NCBI RefSeq assembly: GCF_018406645.1 | Contig: NZ_AP024546.1 | Coordinates: forward strand, 3,100,001 to 3,164,000 | Source of the DNA: Lysobacter helvus | GTDB lineage: Bacteria > Pseudomonadota > Gammaproteobacteria > Xanthomonadales > Xanthomonadaceae | DNA length: 64,000 nucleotides | Direction: 5' to 3' | In this document: positions 48,928 to 59,260 of the stretch, piece after piece | Layout of the letters: each line of letters starts with the position of its first letter | Position numbering within the stretch: position 1 is the stretch's first letter | The notes under the pieces: generated by a model | Told to the model about the DNA's origin: nothing | Databases searched by the model: none | What the model saw: the letters and a program-made list of their open reading frames with translations, nothing else | Translations under genes and position numbers: made by a program

Positions 48928-51290
48928 CGCAGCACCGAAAACCCGATCGACGCCCACGCGCCCGTTTCGGCGAGCGCGGTGAGCGTGTGTGCGCCGGCCT
49001 GCGCCAGGTCGAAGTCGATCGATGCGGTGCCGCTGGATTCGGCGAGCAATCGGCCGTCGAGCAACCAGCGGATGCGCGCTTCGCTGCCGAGCGCGCGCAC
49101 CGACAACTTCAGCGGCGTCGTGCGGTTGGGCGGGCGCGCGAGCGTGGCGCGATCGACGATGCCTTCGATGCGCAACGACTCCATCGCGTCGCGACCGTCG
49201 GGCACGCAGTCCGGTGCGCGCGCGGGGAGTTGCGCGGCGCTGCGCAGGTCCGCGGGCAACCAGGGCGCCGCGAGTGCGGGCCAGCGCGCGACGGCTTCGC
49301 TGCGGCGTTCGTGCGCTGCGCTGCATTCGGCGGTGAGGCGCAGTCCGCTGCGCGCATCCACGTCGAAGCGTTCGCGGCCCGCGCTCCACAGGCGCGCATC
49401 GCGTTCGGGGAACGTCGGCGGCACCACCCCATCGAGCACCCATGCATTCTTGTGCTTGCGGCACAACTGCGGCGCATCGGGATCGGGCGCGATACCCAGC
49501 GGCCAGCACACGTCGACCTGCGCGACGTTCGCCGGCGGCGGGCGCGGCATCGTGTCGCCGGGCGTGGTCGGCAGGCTGTCGATGGTTTCGAACAACAACG
49601 GCAGCGCTGTCATCGCACCGTACTGCCCGGGCATCGGCGTGCCGTCCGGGCGGCCCACCCACACGCCGACCGTGTAGCGCCGCGTGCTGCCGAGCGCCCA
49701 TGCGTCGCGATACCCGTAACTCGTGCCGGTCTTCCACGCCACGCGCATGCGCGAGCCGTTGGCGAACGTGTCGGCCGCGGTGCCGGGACGTGGATGGTCT
49801 TCGAGGATCTGGCGCACGATCCACGCGGCGCCGGGCGACAACAGGCGGCGATCCACGCGCGGCGCATCCGCGCGATAGCGCACGCGGCCGGCGATGCCGT
49901 CGCGATTGAGTGCGGCGTAGGCGCCGACCAGATCTTCCAGTCGCGCGCCCGTGCCGCCGAGGATCATCGAGAGGTTCGGCTTCGCACCATCGGGCCATTT
50001 CAATGCTATGCCAGCGTTTTCGAGGCGCGCGGCGAACCGCGATGGGCCGACGCGATCCAGCAGGTCCACCGCGGGCACGTTGAGCGAGAGGCGCAAGGCT
50101 TCCGATGCACTCACCGGCCCGTTGAACGCCATGTCGAAGTTGCCCGGCCGGTAATCGCCGAACGATTGCGGCGCATCGATGAGCAGGCTTTCGGAATGGA
50201 TCAGGCCGTCGTCGATCGCCAGGCCGTACAGGAACGGCTTGAGCGTCGACCCCGGCGAACGCCACGCCTTCACCATGTCGACGTGGCCCAGGCGCGCGGC
50301 GTCGCCGAAGGTCACCGAGCCGACGTACGCGCGTGCTTCCAGGCTCGCGTTGTCGACGACCAGCAACGCAGCCGACGTGCGTTCCGGCAAATCGGAGAAG
50401 TAGCGCGCGACGCGATCCTCGAGCATGCGTTGCAGGTCGCCGTCGAGCGTGGAGCGCAGGCGCGCCGCGTTCGGGGATTCCGCGCGCAAGCGTTGCGCGA
50501 GCAACGCCGCATGCACCGGTGGTTCCAGCGAACGCGCGACCACGGGTTCCATGCGCGCATCGCGCACGTCTTCCGCGGACCACGTGCCCGACGACGCCAT
50601 CCGCGCCAACACCTTGTCGCGCGCGATGCGTGCGCGTTCGGGTTCGCGATCCGGCCGCAGGCGACTCGGCGATTGTGGCAACACCGTGAGCAACGCGGCT
50701 TCCGCATGCGACAACTGCGAGGCGGGCTTGCCGAGGTACGCCCAGCTCGCCGCCTGCACGCCCTGCACGGTGCCGCCGAACGGCGCGCGATCCAGGTACA
50801 GCGTGAGGATCTCGCGCTTCGACAGATGCGCTTCCAGCTGCAACGCGCGCCCCATCTGCCGCAGCTTCGCCCACGGCGAACGCGTGCGGCCATTCGCCGG
50901 CGGTTCGAGGATGCGCGCGACCTGCATCGTCAGCGTCGACCCGCCCGACACCACGCGCCCATGCCGCGCCCATTGCCAGCCCGCGCGCGCGAGCGCGAAC
51001 GGATTGATGCCAGCGTGCTTCCAGAACCAGCGGTCTTCGTACGTGGTGAGCGCCTGCAGGTACATCGGCGAGACGCCTTCGAGCGTCGTCGGATCGCGCC
51101 ACACGCCATCGCGGTCGGCGAAGGCGCGCAGCGGGGTACCGTCGCGCGCGAGCACGACGGCGCCTTCGCCGCGCGTATCCGGCAACGGCAACGGGAAGGC
51201 CAGGTCCAACCCCATCGCAGCGATCGCGAGCACCAGGCCCGCGAGCGCCACTTTCCAGGGCCAACGTCGCCCTTGGTGCGTCCTGTTCAT
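48924..51290 (-). CDS. pbpC: Penicillin-binding protein 1C (bifunctional transglycosylase/transpeptidase)
   Basis: 788 residues, anchored by an N-terminal transmembrane helix (about 12-32). The GT51 glycosyltransferase domain (about 45-230) has the catalytic Glu in TYEDRWFWKHAGI (Glu85) and GGSTLTMQ (116-123). The transpeptidase domain carries STLK (Ser348, Lys351), SLNVPAVD and KTGTSYGY (Lys520). A C-terminal extension is the PBP1C-type BiPBP_C region. The start overlaps the alpha-2-macroglobulin-like gene's stop by four bases (ATGA), reproducing the widespread pbpC/A2M pair (yfhM-pbpC in E. coli). Confidence 0.94.
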   Translation of the reverse strand: MNRTHQGRRWPWKVALAGLVLAIAAMGLDLAFPLPLPDTRGEGAVVLARDGTPLRAFADRDGVWRDPTTLEGVSPMYLQALTTYEDRWFWKHAGINPFALARAGWQWARHGRVVSGGSTLTMQVARILEPPANGRTRSPWAKLRQMGRALQLEAHLSKREILTLYLDRAPFGGTVQGVQAASWAYLGKPASQLSHAEAALLTVLPQSPSRLRPDREPERARIARDKVLARMASSGTWSAEDVRDARMEPVVARSLEPPVHAALLAQRLRAESPNAARLRSTLDGDLQRMLEDRVARYFSDLPERTSAALLVVDNASLEARAYVGSVTFGDAARLGHVDMVKAWRSPGSTLKPFLYGLAIDDGLIHSESLLIDAPQSFGDYRPGNFDMAFNGPVSASEALRLSLNVPAVDLLDRVGPSRFAARLENAGIALKWPDGAKPNLSMILGGTGARLEDLVGAYAALNRDGIAGRVRYRADAPRVDRRLLSPGAAWIVRQILEDHPRPGTAADTFANGSRMRVAWKTGTSYGYRDAWALGSTRRYTVGVWVGRPDGTPMPGQYGAMTALPLLFETIDSLPTTPGDTMPRPPPANVAQVDVCWPLGIAPDPDAPQLCRKHKNAWVLDGVVPPTFPERDARLWSAGRERFDVDARSGLRLTAECSAAHERRSEAVARWPALAAPWLPADLRSAAQLPARAPDCVPDGRDAMESLRIEGIVDRATLARPPNRTTPLKLSVRALGSEARIRWLLDGRLLAESSGTASIDFDLAQAGAHTLTALAETGAWASIGFSVLR

Positions 51291-54200
51291 GGCGCCGGTT
51301 TGGCCTGCCCCGGTTGCGTCACGGTGATGCTGGCGGGCTTGGCCGTGCCGATGGCACGGAGTTCCGGACGGTACATGTCCTCCACCAGCGTCGGCGGCAC
51401 CGCGTACGTGCCCGGCGTCACCGCACGCACGAGGTAGAACAACCGCGCGGTGCCACGCGCCTGGAGCTTCAGCGCTGCGACGTAGCGATCGTCGCGGAAC
51501 TCCTCGTGGCGCAGGTCGGACGCATCGTCGCGATCGGCGATCTCGATGCCGTCGATCACCACGTCGGCCCACTGCTTCGCATCGCCCAGGTTGAAGTTCT
51601 CCACTTCCAGGCCCGCGGGCAGCAGTTCGGTGACCAGTGCGTCGGGCATCGTCTGCTCGCTCTTGATCGCGAGTTCGACGATCAGCGTGTCGCCTTCCTC
51701 CAACGATCCGCCTTCCCACGCCTTGCCGTCCGGCGTGTAGTACGTGCGCTCCACGTTGGCCACCGACTTCAGCGGCGCGGGCGCTTCCTTCGGGATGCCG
51801 GCGACTTCATAGCTCACGTAGTACGGCGGCGCGGAGGTCGGTTCGAAGCGCAGCCCCTTGCCCAGGGCATCGACATCGACGACGCGCGCCGTGAGCGGGA
51901 CGTTCGCAACCTCGACACTGTCGCCCCCGACCACCCACTTGCCCGCGATCGCCTTGCCGCCCTTCCCCGTGACCAGCGCCTTGCCCATGCGCGCGATGGC
52001 GACCTGCTCCTGCGTGCTCAGCCAGAACCAGGTTTCCTTGCGGCGCGCATCGAGTTCACGACCGAGCGCGATCGCGCGCGCGTCGTACGCCGGTTGCGCC
52101 ATGCCGCGTTCGTGCACCAGCGCGAGCATCAACGCATCGTCGCGCAGGCGGCTGCCGTAGTCGCCGAGGTACAGCGGACGCTGCGTCTCGTCGCGCGCGA
52201 AGCCTTCCGCGATCGCCTTCGCGCCGCGCTGCTTGTCGCCCTGCAACGCCAGCGCGAGGCCGAGGTGCACCAGGGGCAAGCCCGTCAGGCTGTTCTTGCG
52301 GTCGTTCGCATACAACGCGCGCAGCGTGCCGAGCGGCGCGCGGTTCACGCGGGCGAGCACGTAGCCCGCATGCGCCTGGTACGCGAACTTGAGGTGCGCC
52401 TTGTAGTCGTAGCCGTAGAACGGCGTGCCGCCCGCCAGCAAATCTTCGTTGAGCGCCTTCAGGGCCTTCTGCAACATCGCATCGGGCACCGCGAAGCCCG
52501 CGTCGCGCGCATCCAGCAGGAACTCGGTGATGTACGGCGTCAGGCCCGGGTTCACCGCATCGCCGTCGCCCCACATCGAGAAGTGACCGTTGGCCACCTG
52601 CATCGCGGCCAGGCGCGCGAACGCACCGGACATGCGCGCGTTGCGTTCCTTGTCCGACATCGGCGTGACGCCGAGCATTCGCGCCGTCGACGCATCGAGC
52701 ACCAGCGCCGCATAGCCCTTGCTGGTGGTCTGCTCCGCGCAGCCGTAGGGATAACGCAACACGTCTTCCAGCGCCGCGGCGAACGGCACCGGCGGCAACG
52801 CGCTCACGACGACGCGGGCGCGCGCGGAGTCCGGCACGAGGCCGGCGAACAGCGCAGGGTCCAGCGTGATCGCGCCCGGCGCATTGCGCGTCTCGGCACG
52901 CGTGCGCATCACCTGCGCCCACGCCGGGCGGACCGGCAGGTCGTACTTGCGATCGACGTGGAAGCCGTTGCCGTCCACGCGCACGCGGACCTTCGCGACT
53001 TCGAAGCCGGACCGCGCCTGCAACGGAAACGTGTAGGTCACCTTGCCGTCGGGTGCGAGCTTCGCGGTGCGCGTGCCTTCGCCGATCGTGAGCGGGCCGA
53101 TGCCGTCGACCTGCACCTTGAACGCGCCCGCCTTGCCGGTGAAGTTCTGCACGTCGAGCGTCACGTGGCTGCGGTCGCCGGGCGCGAGCACGCGCGGCAG
53201 GCTCGCTTCGGCGAGCACCGGCGCACGCACCACCGTTTCATTCGCCTTGCTGCCGTAACGGCCGCCGGACCACACCAGCGCGGACACGCGCAGCGTGCCG
53301 TTGAAGTCCGGCACGTCCAGCGGGATGCGCGCGTTGCCCTTCGCATCCAGGCGCACGGGGCCGGCGAACAGGTCCACCGTCTGCACGTGCGCGGTCGGGC
53401 GCCGTGCCTGCGGCAACGCGAGCGGCGCCATGTCGCCGCCGAAGCGGATCTTGGCGGTGCCGCCTTCGAAGCTTTCGATCACGCGGCCATACAGGTCGTA
53501 CGCATCCACGCCGAGGCGCCGCTGCGCGAAGAAATGCGCCGAGGCATCCGGCACCGGGAAGCGCGTGATGTTGAGGATGCCGACGTCCACCGCCGACACC
53601 GACACGTAGGCTTCCTGGCCCGCGAGCTGCGGCACGCTGACGAACGCGGACAGCGTCTTTTCCGGCCGCATCGATTTCGGCACGGCGATGCCGACGCCGA
53701 GCGTGCGATCGCGGCGATCCATCGGCACGTGCGCGATGCCGACCGCGCGCGCCGGCGTGATCTTGCTCGTCGCACTGCCGCCGCGGAACACGAGCGCGGT
53801 GACATACACGTCGTGGCGCTCCCATTCCTTCGTCACCGGGATCTCGAACGTGCTGCCGCCCTTGGCGACGTCGATCTCCTGCACGAACAGCATGTGGTCG
53901 CTCTCGACCATCAGCAGGCCGCGGCCTTCGTGCGGCGGCGTGAGCGTGGCTTTCAGCGTGTCGCCGGCGCGGTAGCCGGTCTTGTCGAGCGCGAGCTTGA
54001 CCTTGTCGGGGCGCGCATCCAGGCCGCGGTTCTCGTCGCCCCAGCTCCAGCCGGCGCGGAAGGGATAGCGCGTGGTGAGCTTGGTCGCGGGATCGAAGAC
54101 TTCGAGGCGGTACTCGCCCCACTCCACCGGGAAGTCGACGCGCACCGGCGACGCGCCGAGGTCCAGCGTGCGCGTCTGCAGGGTTTCGTAGCGGCGGGAG

Positions 54201-56308
54201 AACTCGTAGTCCCAGCCGCCGTCGTCTTCCCAGCTCCAGTGGTAGTCGCGCCATTCGCGCACCAGCGTGACGCGCGCGCCCTGCACCGGGATGCGCTTGC
54301 CGTCGGCGTCGAACTTCGCGATCTCGAAGCCCGCGTTGGCGTTGGCGTCGCTGCCTTCCTTGTCGTCGAACAACGGGCGCACGCCAACCAGCGCATCCGC
54401 CGGCCACAGCACGCGCTTGACCGAGCGATTGACGCTGCGGCCACCGGATTCGAACAGGCTGCCGCTGACGATGGCCGCGATCGGCGACACCGGCTTGGCT
54501 TCCGCAGGCAACGCGATCGCCTGCTCGAACTTGCCGTTCGCATCCAACGTGACGTCGAGGACGTCCTTCGCTTCCTTCGGCAGCACCAGCGTGGCGTCGC
54601 CGAAGAACCAGCTCGGAAGCGATTCGACGGGATGCTGTTCCACCGCGACCGCGAGCTTCGCGGTGAAGCGGTTGCCGGCGGCCGGCGCGCCATAGAGATA
54701 CGCGCCGTTGGCCTGCAGGCGCAGCGGTTCGCCCGGCGCCAGGCGCGCGGGCGCGTCGAGGTCGAGCTTCATGCGCTCGGGCAGGAATTCCTCCACGCGC
54801 AACGCCATGCCCTGCACCGCTTCCTTGCTGGCGGGATCGGTGCGGAATTCGACGCGCCACTTGCCGGTGGCGGCATCGGCGGGAATCACCTGCGCATGGC
54901 GCACGTAGCCTTGCGCGTCGGGTTGCAGCTTCGTTTCGAGCAGCGTGTTGCCGTCCGGCTGCACGTAGCGCACGAACACCGGTTGCGGGCCGGCCTTGCC
55001 CTTCTTCGCGAGCGGCTGGCCGTCCTGGTCGCGGAGCAGCGCGGAGATGCGCACGGTTTCGCCCGGGCGATACAGGTCGCGCCCGGACCAGGCGAACACG
55101 TCGAACCACGCTTGCTCGCGCCCGGCGACGGCGAACTCGGACAGGTCCAGCGCCGGCTGGTTGAACGGCAGCATCGACACGTCGTCGCCGCGTTGCGCGA
55201 CGAGCACGTGGGTGGCGTCGAGCTTGTACGGCAGCAGCGCGTTGCCGTAGCGGTCGGTGGTGCCCTTCAGCACGGGCTCGCCCGCCGCGTTGAGCACGCG
55301 CAGCTCCACGTTCGACAGGCCCGCGCCGGTTTCCAGCGAGGCGGCGTGGACGAACAGCGTGTCCTTGTAGGCGCGCGTGTGCAGGCCGAGGTCGCTGACG
55401 GTGAAGAACGCGGTGTCGAATTCATCGCCGAACTGGCCGCTGCGCTTCATCACCGCGAAGTACAGGCCCGGCGACTGCAGTTCCTTGATGTCCTGCAACG
55501 GCAGGTAGGTCAGCACGCGTTCGTTCTTCTTGCCGCCGAGCACGAAGCGGTTGACGTACACAGGCTCGGACAACTTGGACAGCGGCGTGCGGCTGTGCTG
55601 CGCGCCGGTGTCGTCGTCCCACGAATACTCGCGTTCGAGGTCCCACGTGCCGCGGCGGCCGCCGCGCTGGAACTCGGCGAAGAAGCGCGGCAAGGCGTCG
55701 TCCTTGATGCGCAGGAATTCGACGTCGACTTCCGGCACGTTCACCGACACCACCGGCAAGCCGCGGCTGTCGCGCGCCGGCAACACGCTGCCCTGCGAGG
55801 CGAAACCGACCACGGGATCGAGCGGCCCGGTGTAGACCTGGCGGCGGACCTCCTGGCCCAGCGCATGGCCGTCGGCCGCAGTGAGGCCGGCCTCGATGGT
55901 CACGATGTAGTCGCGGCTGGCCTCGACGTGCGGGAAGCGCAGCACGCGCGCTTCGTCATCGCCCTTGTCGTCCAGCACCCAGCTGCCTTCGATCGGCTTG
56001 CCGTCCTTGTCCGTCACCGACAGCAGCGCATCGAAATCCTGCGCGCCCACCAGCGGGCGGCTGAATTCCAGCGCGAGCGCCAGGCGGTCGCCCTGCTGGT
56101 CCGGGAAGGCGGCGACCAGGCCGAAGCCCTGCACCTTGTCCTTCGTCGCGGCGATCTTCTCGCCGGCGACCTCCGGGCGTTGTCCGTGCGCGTCGGGTTT
56201 GCACCCCGCGAGGAAGGCCAATGCCAAGGCAGCGATCGCTGCCCAACCCACCACTTCCCTCACCGCCCCAGCCCCGACTCCAGTCGGACCCGCGACACGC
56301 GACAACAT
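51287..56308 (-). CDS. Alpha-2-macroglobulin-like lipoprotein with thioester motif
   Basis: 1673 residues, periplasmic protease trap of the bacterial A2M family (YfhM type). The signal peptide has a long basic n-region and a lipobox LAGC (Cys36). Tandem macroglobulin domains occupy the N-terminal half; a thioester motif PYGCAEQT lies at about 1188-1195 (Cys1190), in the TED, and a receptor-binding-type domain closes the protein. The ATG at 56308 has a good AGGGG ribosome-binding site. It overlaps pbpC by four bases; the pair is known to protect cells when peptidoglycan repair is needed. The family length is about 1530-1700, so this is complete. Confidence 0.95.
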   Translation of the reverse strand: MLSRVAGPTGVGAGAVREVVGWAAIAALALAFLAGCKPDAHGQRPEVAGEKIAATKDKVQGFGLVAAFPDQQGDRLALALEFSRPLVGAQDFDALLSVTDKDGKPIEGSWVLDDKGDDEARVLRFPHVEASRDYIVTIEAGLTAADGHALGQEVRRQVYTGPLDPVVGFASQGSVLPARDSRGLPVVSVNVPEVDVEFLRIKDDALPRFFAEFQRGGRRGTWDLEREYSWDDDTGAQHSRTPLSKLSEPVYVNRFVLGGKKNERVLTYLPLQDIKELQSPGLYFAVMKRSGQFGDEFDTAFFTVSDLGLHTRAYKDTLFVHAASLETGAGLSNVELRVLNAAGEPVLKGTTDRYGNALLPYKLDATHVLVAQRGDDVSMLPFNQPALDLSEFAVAGREQAWFDVFAWSGRDLYRPGETVRISALLRDQDGQPLAKKGKAGPQPVFVRYVQPDGNTLLETKLQPDAQGYVRHAQVIPADAATGKWRVEFRTDPASKEAVQGMALRVEEFLPERMKLDLDAPARLAPGEPLRLQANGAYLYGAPAAGNRFTAKLAVAVEQHPVESLPSWFFGDATLVLPKEAKDVLDVTLDANGKFEQAIALPAEAKPVSPIAAIVSGSLFESGGRSVNRSVKRVLWPADALVGVRPLFDDKEGSDANANAGFEIAKFDADGKRIPVQGARVTLVREWRDYHWSWEDDGGWDYEFSRRYETLQTRTLDLGASPVRVDFPVEWGEYRLEVFDPATKLTTRYPFRAGWSWGDENRGLDARPDKVKLALDKTGYRAGDTLKATLTPPHEGRGLLMVESDHMLFVQEIDVAKGGSTFEIPVTKEWERHDVYVTALVFRGGSATSKITPARAVGIAHVPMDRRDRTLGVGIAVPKSMRPEKTLSAFVSVPQLAGQEAYVSVSAVDVGILNITRFPVPDASAHFFAQRRLGVDAYDLYGRVIESFEGGTAKIRFGGDMAPLALPQARRPTAHVQTVDLFAGPVRLDAKGNARIPLDVPDFNGTLRVSALVWSGGRYGSKANETVVRAPVLAEASLPRVLAPGDRSHVTLDVQNFTGKAGAFKVQVDGIGPLTIGEGTRTAKLAPDGKVTYTFPLQARSGFEVAKVRVRVDGNGFHVDRKYDLPVRPAWAQVMRTRAETRNAPGAITLDPALFAGLVPDSARARVVVSALPPVPFAAALEDVLRYPYGCAEQTTSKGYAALVLDASTARMLGVTPMSDKERNARMSGAFARLAAMQVANGHFSMWGDGDAVNPGLTPYITEFLLDARDAGFAVPDAMLQKALKALNEDLLAGGTPFYGYDYKAHLKFAYQAHAGYVLARVNRAPLGTLRALYANDRKNSLTGLPLVHLGLALALQGDKQRGAKAIAEGFARDETQRPLYLGDYGSRLRDDALMLALVHERGMAQPAYDARAIALGRELDARRKETWFWLSTQEQVAIARMGKALVTGKGGKAIAGKWVVGGDSVEVANVPLTARVVDVDALGKGLRFEPTSAPPYYVSYEVAGIPKEAPAPLKSVANVERTYYTPDGKAWEGGSLEEGDTLIVELAIKSEQTMPDALVTELLPAGLEVENFNLGDAKQWADVVIDGIEIADRDDASDLRHEEFRDDRYVAALKLQARGTARLFYLVRAVTPGTYAVPPTLVEDMYRPELRAIGTAKPASITVTQPGQAKPAP

Positions 56309-56386
56309 GGTCGTTCCCCTAGGTTGTATGTGGCCGCGGAAGTCCCGCTGCCTGGACGTCTCGTCGTCGCACTGCTTGCCGCATGC

Positions 56387-56414
56387 GACAACGCCGCCCG
56401 GAGGCGGCGTCGTC
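56387..56414 (-). terminator. Hairpin between gyrA and the A2M gene
   Basis: GACAACGCCGCC (56387-56398) and GGCGGCGTCGTC (56403-56414) pair at eleven of twelve positions around a CGGA loop, 26 bases after the gyrA stop. No T-tract follows on the minus strand. Confidence 0.5.
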
Positions 56415-56440
56415 GGGTCCTTGGCGCGTGCGCCCCGAGA

Positions 56441-59071
56441 TCACTCCGGAATACGCACCTCGCCACCCTCACCGGACACGCCATCGTCGCCCGTTTGGCC
56501 GACGTTTAGGGTGTCACTGTCCACCACGCCCGCCTCGTCGTCCAGCGACGCATCGACGCGTTCGACGGCCTGCAGGGTTTCGTCCGCCGCCAGGCGGATG
56601 AGTGTGACGCCCTGCGTGTTGCGGCCGACCTGCGAGATCTCCGCCGCACGGGTGCGCACCAGCGTGCCGCCGTCCGAGATCAGCAGCACCTCGTGGTGGT
56701 CGCTGAGCTGGATGGCGCCCACGAGCTTGCCGTTGCGCGCGGTGGTCTGCAGCGCGATGACGCCCTGCGTGCCGCGGCCCTTGCGCGGGTAGTCGGCGAC
56801 CGGCGTGCGCTTGCCGAACCCGCGCTCGCTGGCGGTGAGGATGTCGCCGTCGCCTTCGACCACGATCAGGCTGCGCACCTGCTCGCCTTCGGCCAGGCGC
56901 ATGCCGCGCACGCCGGTGGCGGTGCGGCCCATCGAGCGGACCTCGCCTTCGGCGAAGCGCACGGCCTTGCCGTTGGAGGCGAACAGCATCACGTCGCGAT
57001 CGCCGTCGGTCAGCGCGACGCCGATCAGCGCGTCGCCGTCTTCCAGGTTGATCGCGATCTTGCCGCGCTGCAGCTTGAACGCGAACTCGGTAAGCGGCGT
57101 CTTCTTGACCGTGCCGTCGCGGGTGGCGAACAGCACGTAGCGGTCGTCGCGATACTCGCGCACCGGCAACACGGCCTGCACCTGCTCGCCCGGTTCCAGC
57201 GGGATCCAGTTGACGATCGGGCGGCCGCGGGCATTCGGGCCGGCGTCGGGCAACTGGTACACGGGCAGCCAGAACACGCGGCCGGCGCTGGTGAAGGTGA
57301 GCAGCGTGTCGTGCGTGTTCACCAGCCACAGCTGGTCGATGAAGTCTTCGTCCTTCGTCATCGCCGCGTTGCGGCCGCGGCCGCCGCGACGCTGCGCGCG
57401 GTACGCGCTGGCCGGCTGGCGCTTGGCGTAACCCGAATGCGACAGCGTGACCACCACGTCTTCCGGCGCGATGAGGTCGAGGATGTCGAGGTCTTCTTCG
57501 CTGGCGCGGATCTCGCTGCGGCGCGCATCGCCGAATTCTTCCTTGACGTTGCGCAGTTCCGTGCGGATGACGTCCATCAGCACGTCGGGGTTTTCCAGGA
57601 TGCGGATCAGGCCCTGGATAGTCTCGAGCAGCTGCTTGTATTCGTCGGTGAGCTTGTCCTGCTCCAGGCCCGTGAGGCGGTGCAGGCGCATCTCGAGGAT
57701 CTGCTGCGCCTGGATTTCCGTGAGCTGGTAGCCGTCGGTGAGCAGGCCCACGCCGTCGGGCAGGTCGTCAGGACGCGAGGCATCGGCGCCGGCGGCGGCG
57801 AGCAGCGCGCCGACCAGGCCCGGTTCCCAGCGACGGGCGAGCATGCGGTCCTTCGCTTCGACGGGATTGGCCGACGTCTTGATCAGCTCGATCATCTCGT
57901 CGATGTTGGCCAGCGCGACGGTGAGGCCTTCCAGCACGTGGGCGCGGGCGCGGGCCTTGCGCAGTTCGAAGATCGTGCGGCGCGTGACCACTTCGCGGCG
58001 GTGGCGCACGAACGCTTCGAGGATCTGCTTGAGGTTGAGCAGCTGCGGGCGGCCGTCGACCAGCGCCACCATGTTGATGGCGAACACCGACTCCATCTGC
58101 GTCTGCGCGTACAGGTTGTTGAGGACGACTTCCGCCGACTCGCCGCGCTTGACCTCGATGAAGATGCGCATGCCGTCCTTGTCGGACTCGTCGCGCAGCT
58201 CGCTGATGCCTTCCAGGCGCTTCTCTTTCACCAGCTCGGCGATCTTCTCGATCAGCCGCGCCTTGTTGACCATGTACGGGATCTCGGACACCGCGATGGC
58301 TTCGCGGCCCGTGTCCTCGTTGACTTCGATCTCGGCGCGCGCGCGCATGCGCACGCGACCGCGGCCGGTGCGGTAGGCGAGCTGGATGCCGGCGGTGCCG
58401 TTGATGATGCCCGCGGTCGGGAAGTCCGGGCCGGGGATGTGCTGCATCAGGCCGTCGACATCGATCGCCGGATCGTCGATCAGCGCGATCGTGGCGTCGA
58501 CCACTTCGTTGAGGTTGTGCGGCGGCAGGTTGGTGGCCATGCCCACCGCGATGCCGGCCGAGCCGTTGATCAGCAGGTTGGGCACCCGCGTCGGCATGAC
58601 CGTGGGTTCGAGTTCCTTCTCGTCGTAGTTGGGCTGGAAGTCGACGGTTTCCTTGTCGATGTCCGCCATCAGCTCGTGCGCCAGGCGCGACATGCGCGCC
58701 TCGGTGTAACGCATGGCCGCGGCGGAGTCGCCGTCGATCGAACCGAAGTTGCCCTGCCCGTCCACCAGCATGTAGCGCAGCGAGAACGGCTGCGCCATGC
58801 GCACCAGCGTGTCGTACACCGCGGTGTCGCCGTGCGGGTGGTATTTACCGATGACGTCGCCGACGATGCGCGCCGACTTGTAGTACGGCTTGTTGCTGTG
58901 CGCGCCGAGCTCGTGCATCGCGAACAGCACGCGGCGGTGGACCGGCTTCAGGCCATCCCGGACGTCCGGGAGCGCGCGCCCCACGATCACGCTCATGGCG
59001 TAATCGAGGTAGCTGCGGCGCATCTCGTCTTCGAGGTTGACCGGGATGATTTCCTTGGCGAGTTCTGCCAT
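56441..59071 (-). CDS. gyrA: DNA gyrase subunit A
   Basis: 876-residue topoisomerase subunit. Catalytic Tyr122 sits in MRYTEARM; the quinolone-resistance region is [13 protein letters not shown], with Thr83 and Asp87 in E. coli numbering. The GyrA box QRRGGRG precedes the six-bladed C-terminal beta-pinwheel that wraps DNA, and the tail is acidic ([15 protein letters not shown]...). Length is normal. The ATG at 59071 starts the canonical [17 protein letters not shown]. mtnA lies upstream on the same strand with a 189-bp gap. Confidence 0.97.
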   Translation of the reverse strand: MAELAKEIIPVNLEDEMRRSYLDYAMSVIVGRALPDVRDGLKPVHRRVLFAMHELGAHSNKPYYKSARIVGDVIGKYHPHGDTAVYDTLVRMAQPFSLRYMLVDGQGNFGSIDGDSAAAMRYTEARMSRLAHELMADIDKETVDFQPNYDEKELEPTVMPTRVPNLLINGSAGIAVGMATNLPPHNLNEVVDATIALIDDPAIDVDGLMQHIPGPDFPTAGIINGTAGIQLAYRTGRGRVRMRARAEIEVNEDTGREAIAVSEIPYMVNKARLIEKIAELVKEKRLEGISELRDESDKDGMRIFIEVKRGESAEVVLNNLYAQTQMESVFAINMVALVDGRPQLLNLKQILEAFVRHRREVVTRRTIFELRKARARAHVLEGLTVALANIDEMIELIKTSANPVEAKDRMLARRWEPGLVGALLAAAGADASRPDDLPDGVGLLTDGYQLTEIQAQQILEMRLHRLTGLEQDKLTDEYKQLLETIQGLIRILENPDVLMDVIRTELRNVKEEFGDARRSEIRASEEDLDILDLIAPEDVVVTLSHSGYAKRQPASAYRAQRRGGRGRNAAMTKDEDFIDQLWLVNTHDTLLTFTSAGRVFWLPVYQLPDAGPNARGRPIVNWIPLEPGEQVQAVLPVREYRDDRYVLFATRDGTVKKTPLTEFAFKLQRGKIAINLEDGDALIGVALTDGDRDVMLFASNGKAVRFAEGEVRSMGRTATGVRGMRLAEGEQVRSLIVVEGDGDILTASERGFGKRTPVADYPRKGRGTQGVIALQTTARNGKLVGAIQLSDHHEVLLISDGGTLVRTRAAEISQVGRNTQGVTLIRLAADETLQAVERVDASLDDEAGVVDSDTLNVGQTGDDGVSGEGGEVRIPE

Positions 59072-59153
59072 TCGGGTTCCGTGCTGGTGGCCGAGCGCCG
59101 GCTGCGGAAGGGACTTCCGCGAAGCGCTCGAAGGGTGGGTTGCAACGCGCGGG

Positions 59154-59159
59154 ATTCTA
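59154..59159 (-). promoter_or_regulatory. Possible gyrA -10 box
   Basis: On the minus strand TAGAAT (plus-strand ATTCTA) lies about 83 bases before gyrA. A plausible -35 (TTCACG, 59174-59179) is at an unusually short spacing of 14, so the assignment is weak. Confidence 0.3.
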
Positions 59160-59165
59160 CCATGG

Positions 59166-59190
59166 AACAGGGTCGTGAAACCCTGTTTTT
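59166..59190 (+). other. Hairpin followed by T-run between gyrA and mtnA, pointing along the plus strand
   Basis: AACAGGG (59166-59172) and CCCTGTT (59181-59187) flank an 8-base loop, with five T (59186-59190) following on the plus strand. No plus-strand gene precedes it, so it may instead be an operator-like dyad or part of the gyrA upstream region. Confidence 0.35.
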
Positions 59191-59260
59191 CCCGGCCAGA
59201 AACAATAGCTTACGGGTGCTTCATGCGGCCCCGCGCAATGCCGCGGGAAAGCCCCGTGGA

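Noticed and set aside
51314-56509. A plus-strand frame of about 1730 codons opposite the A2M gene
   Set aside because: Antisense shadow of a gene with strong domain matches; composition biased to Arg, His, Gln and Asp.
59166-59190. Intrinsic terminator of a plus-strand gene
   Set aside because: No plus-strand gene precedes it; kept only as an unassigned hairpin.
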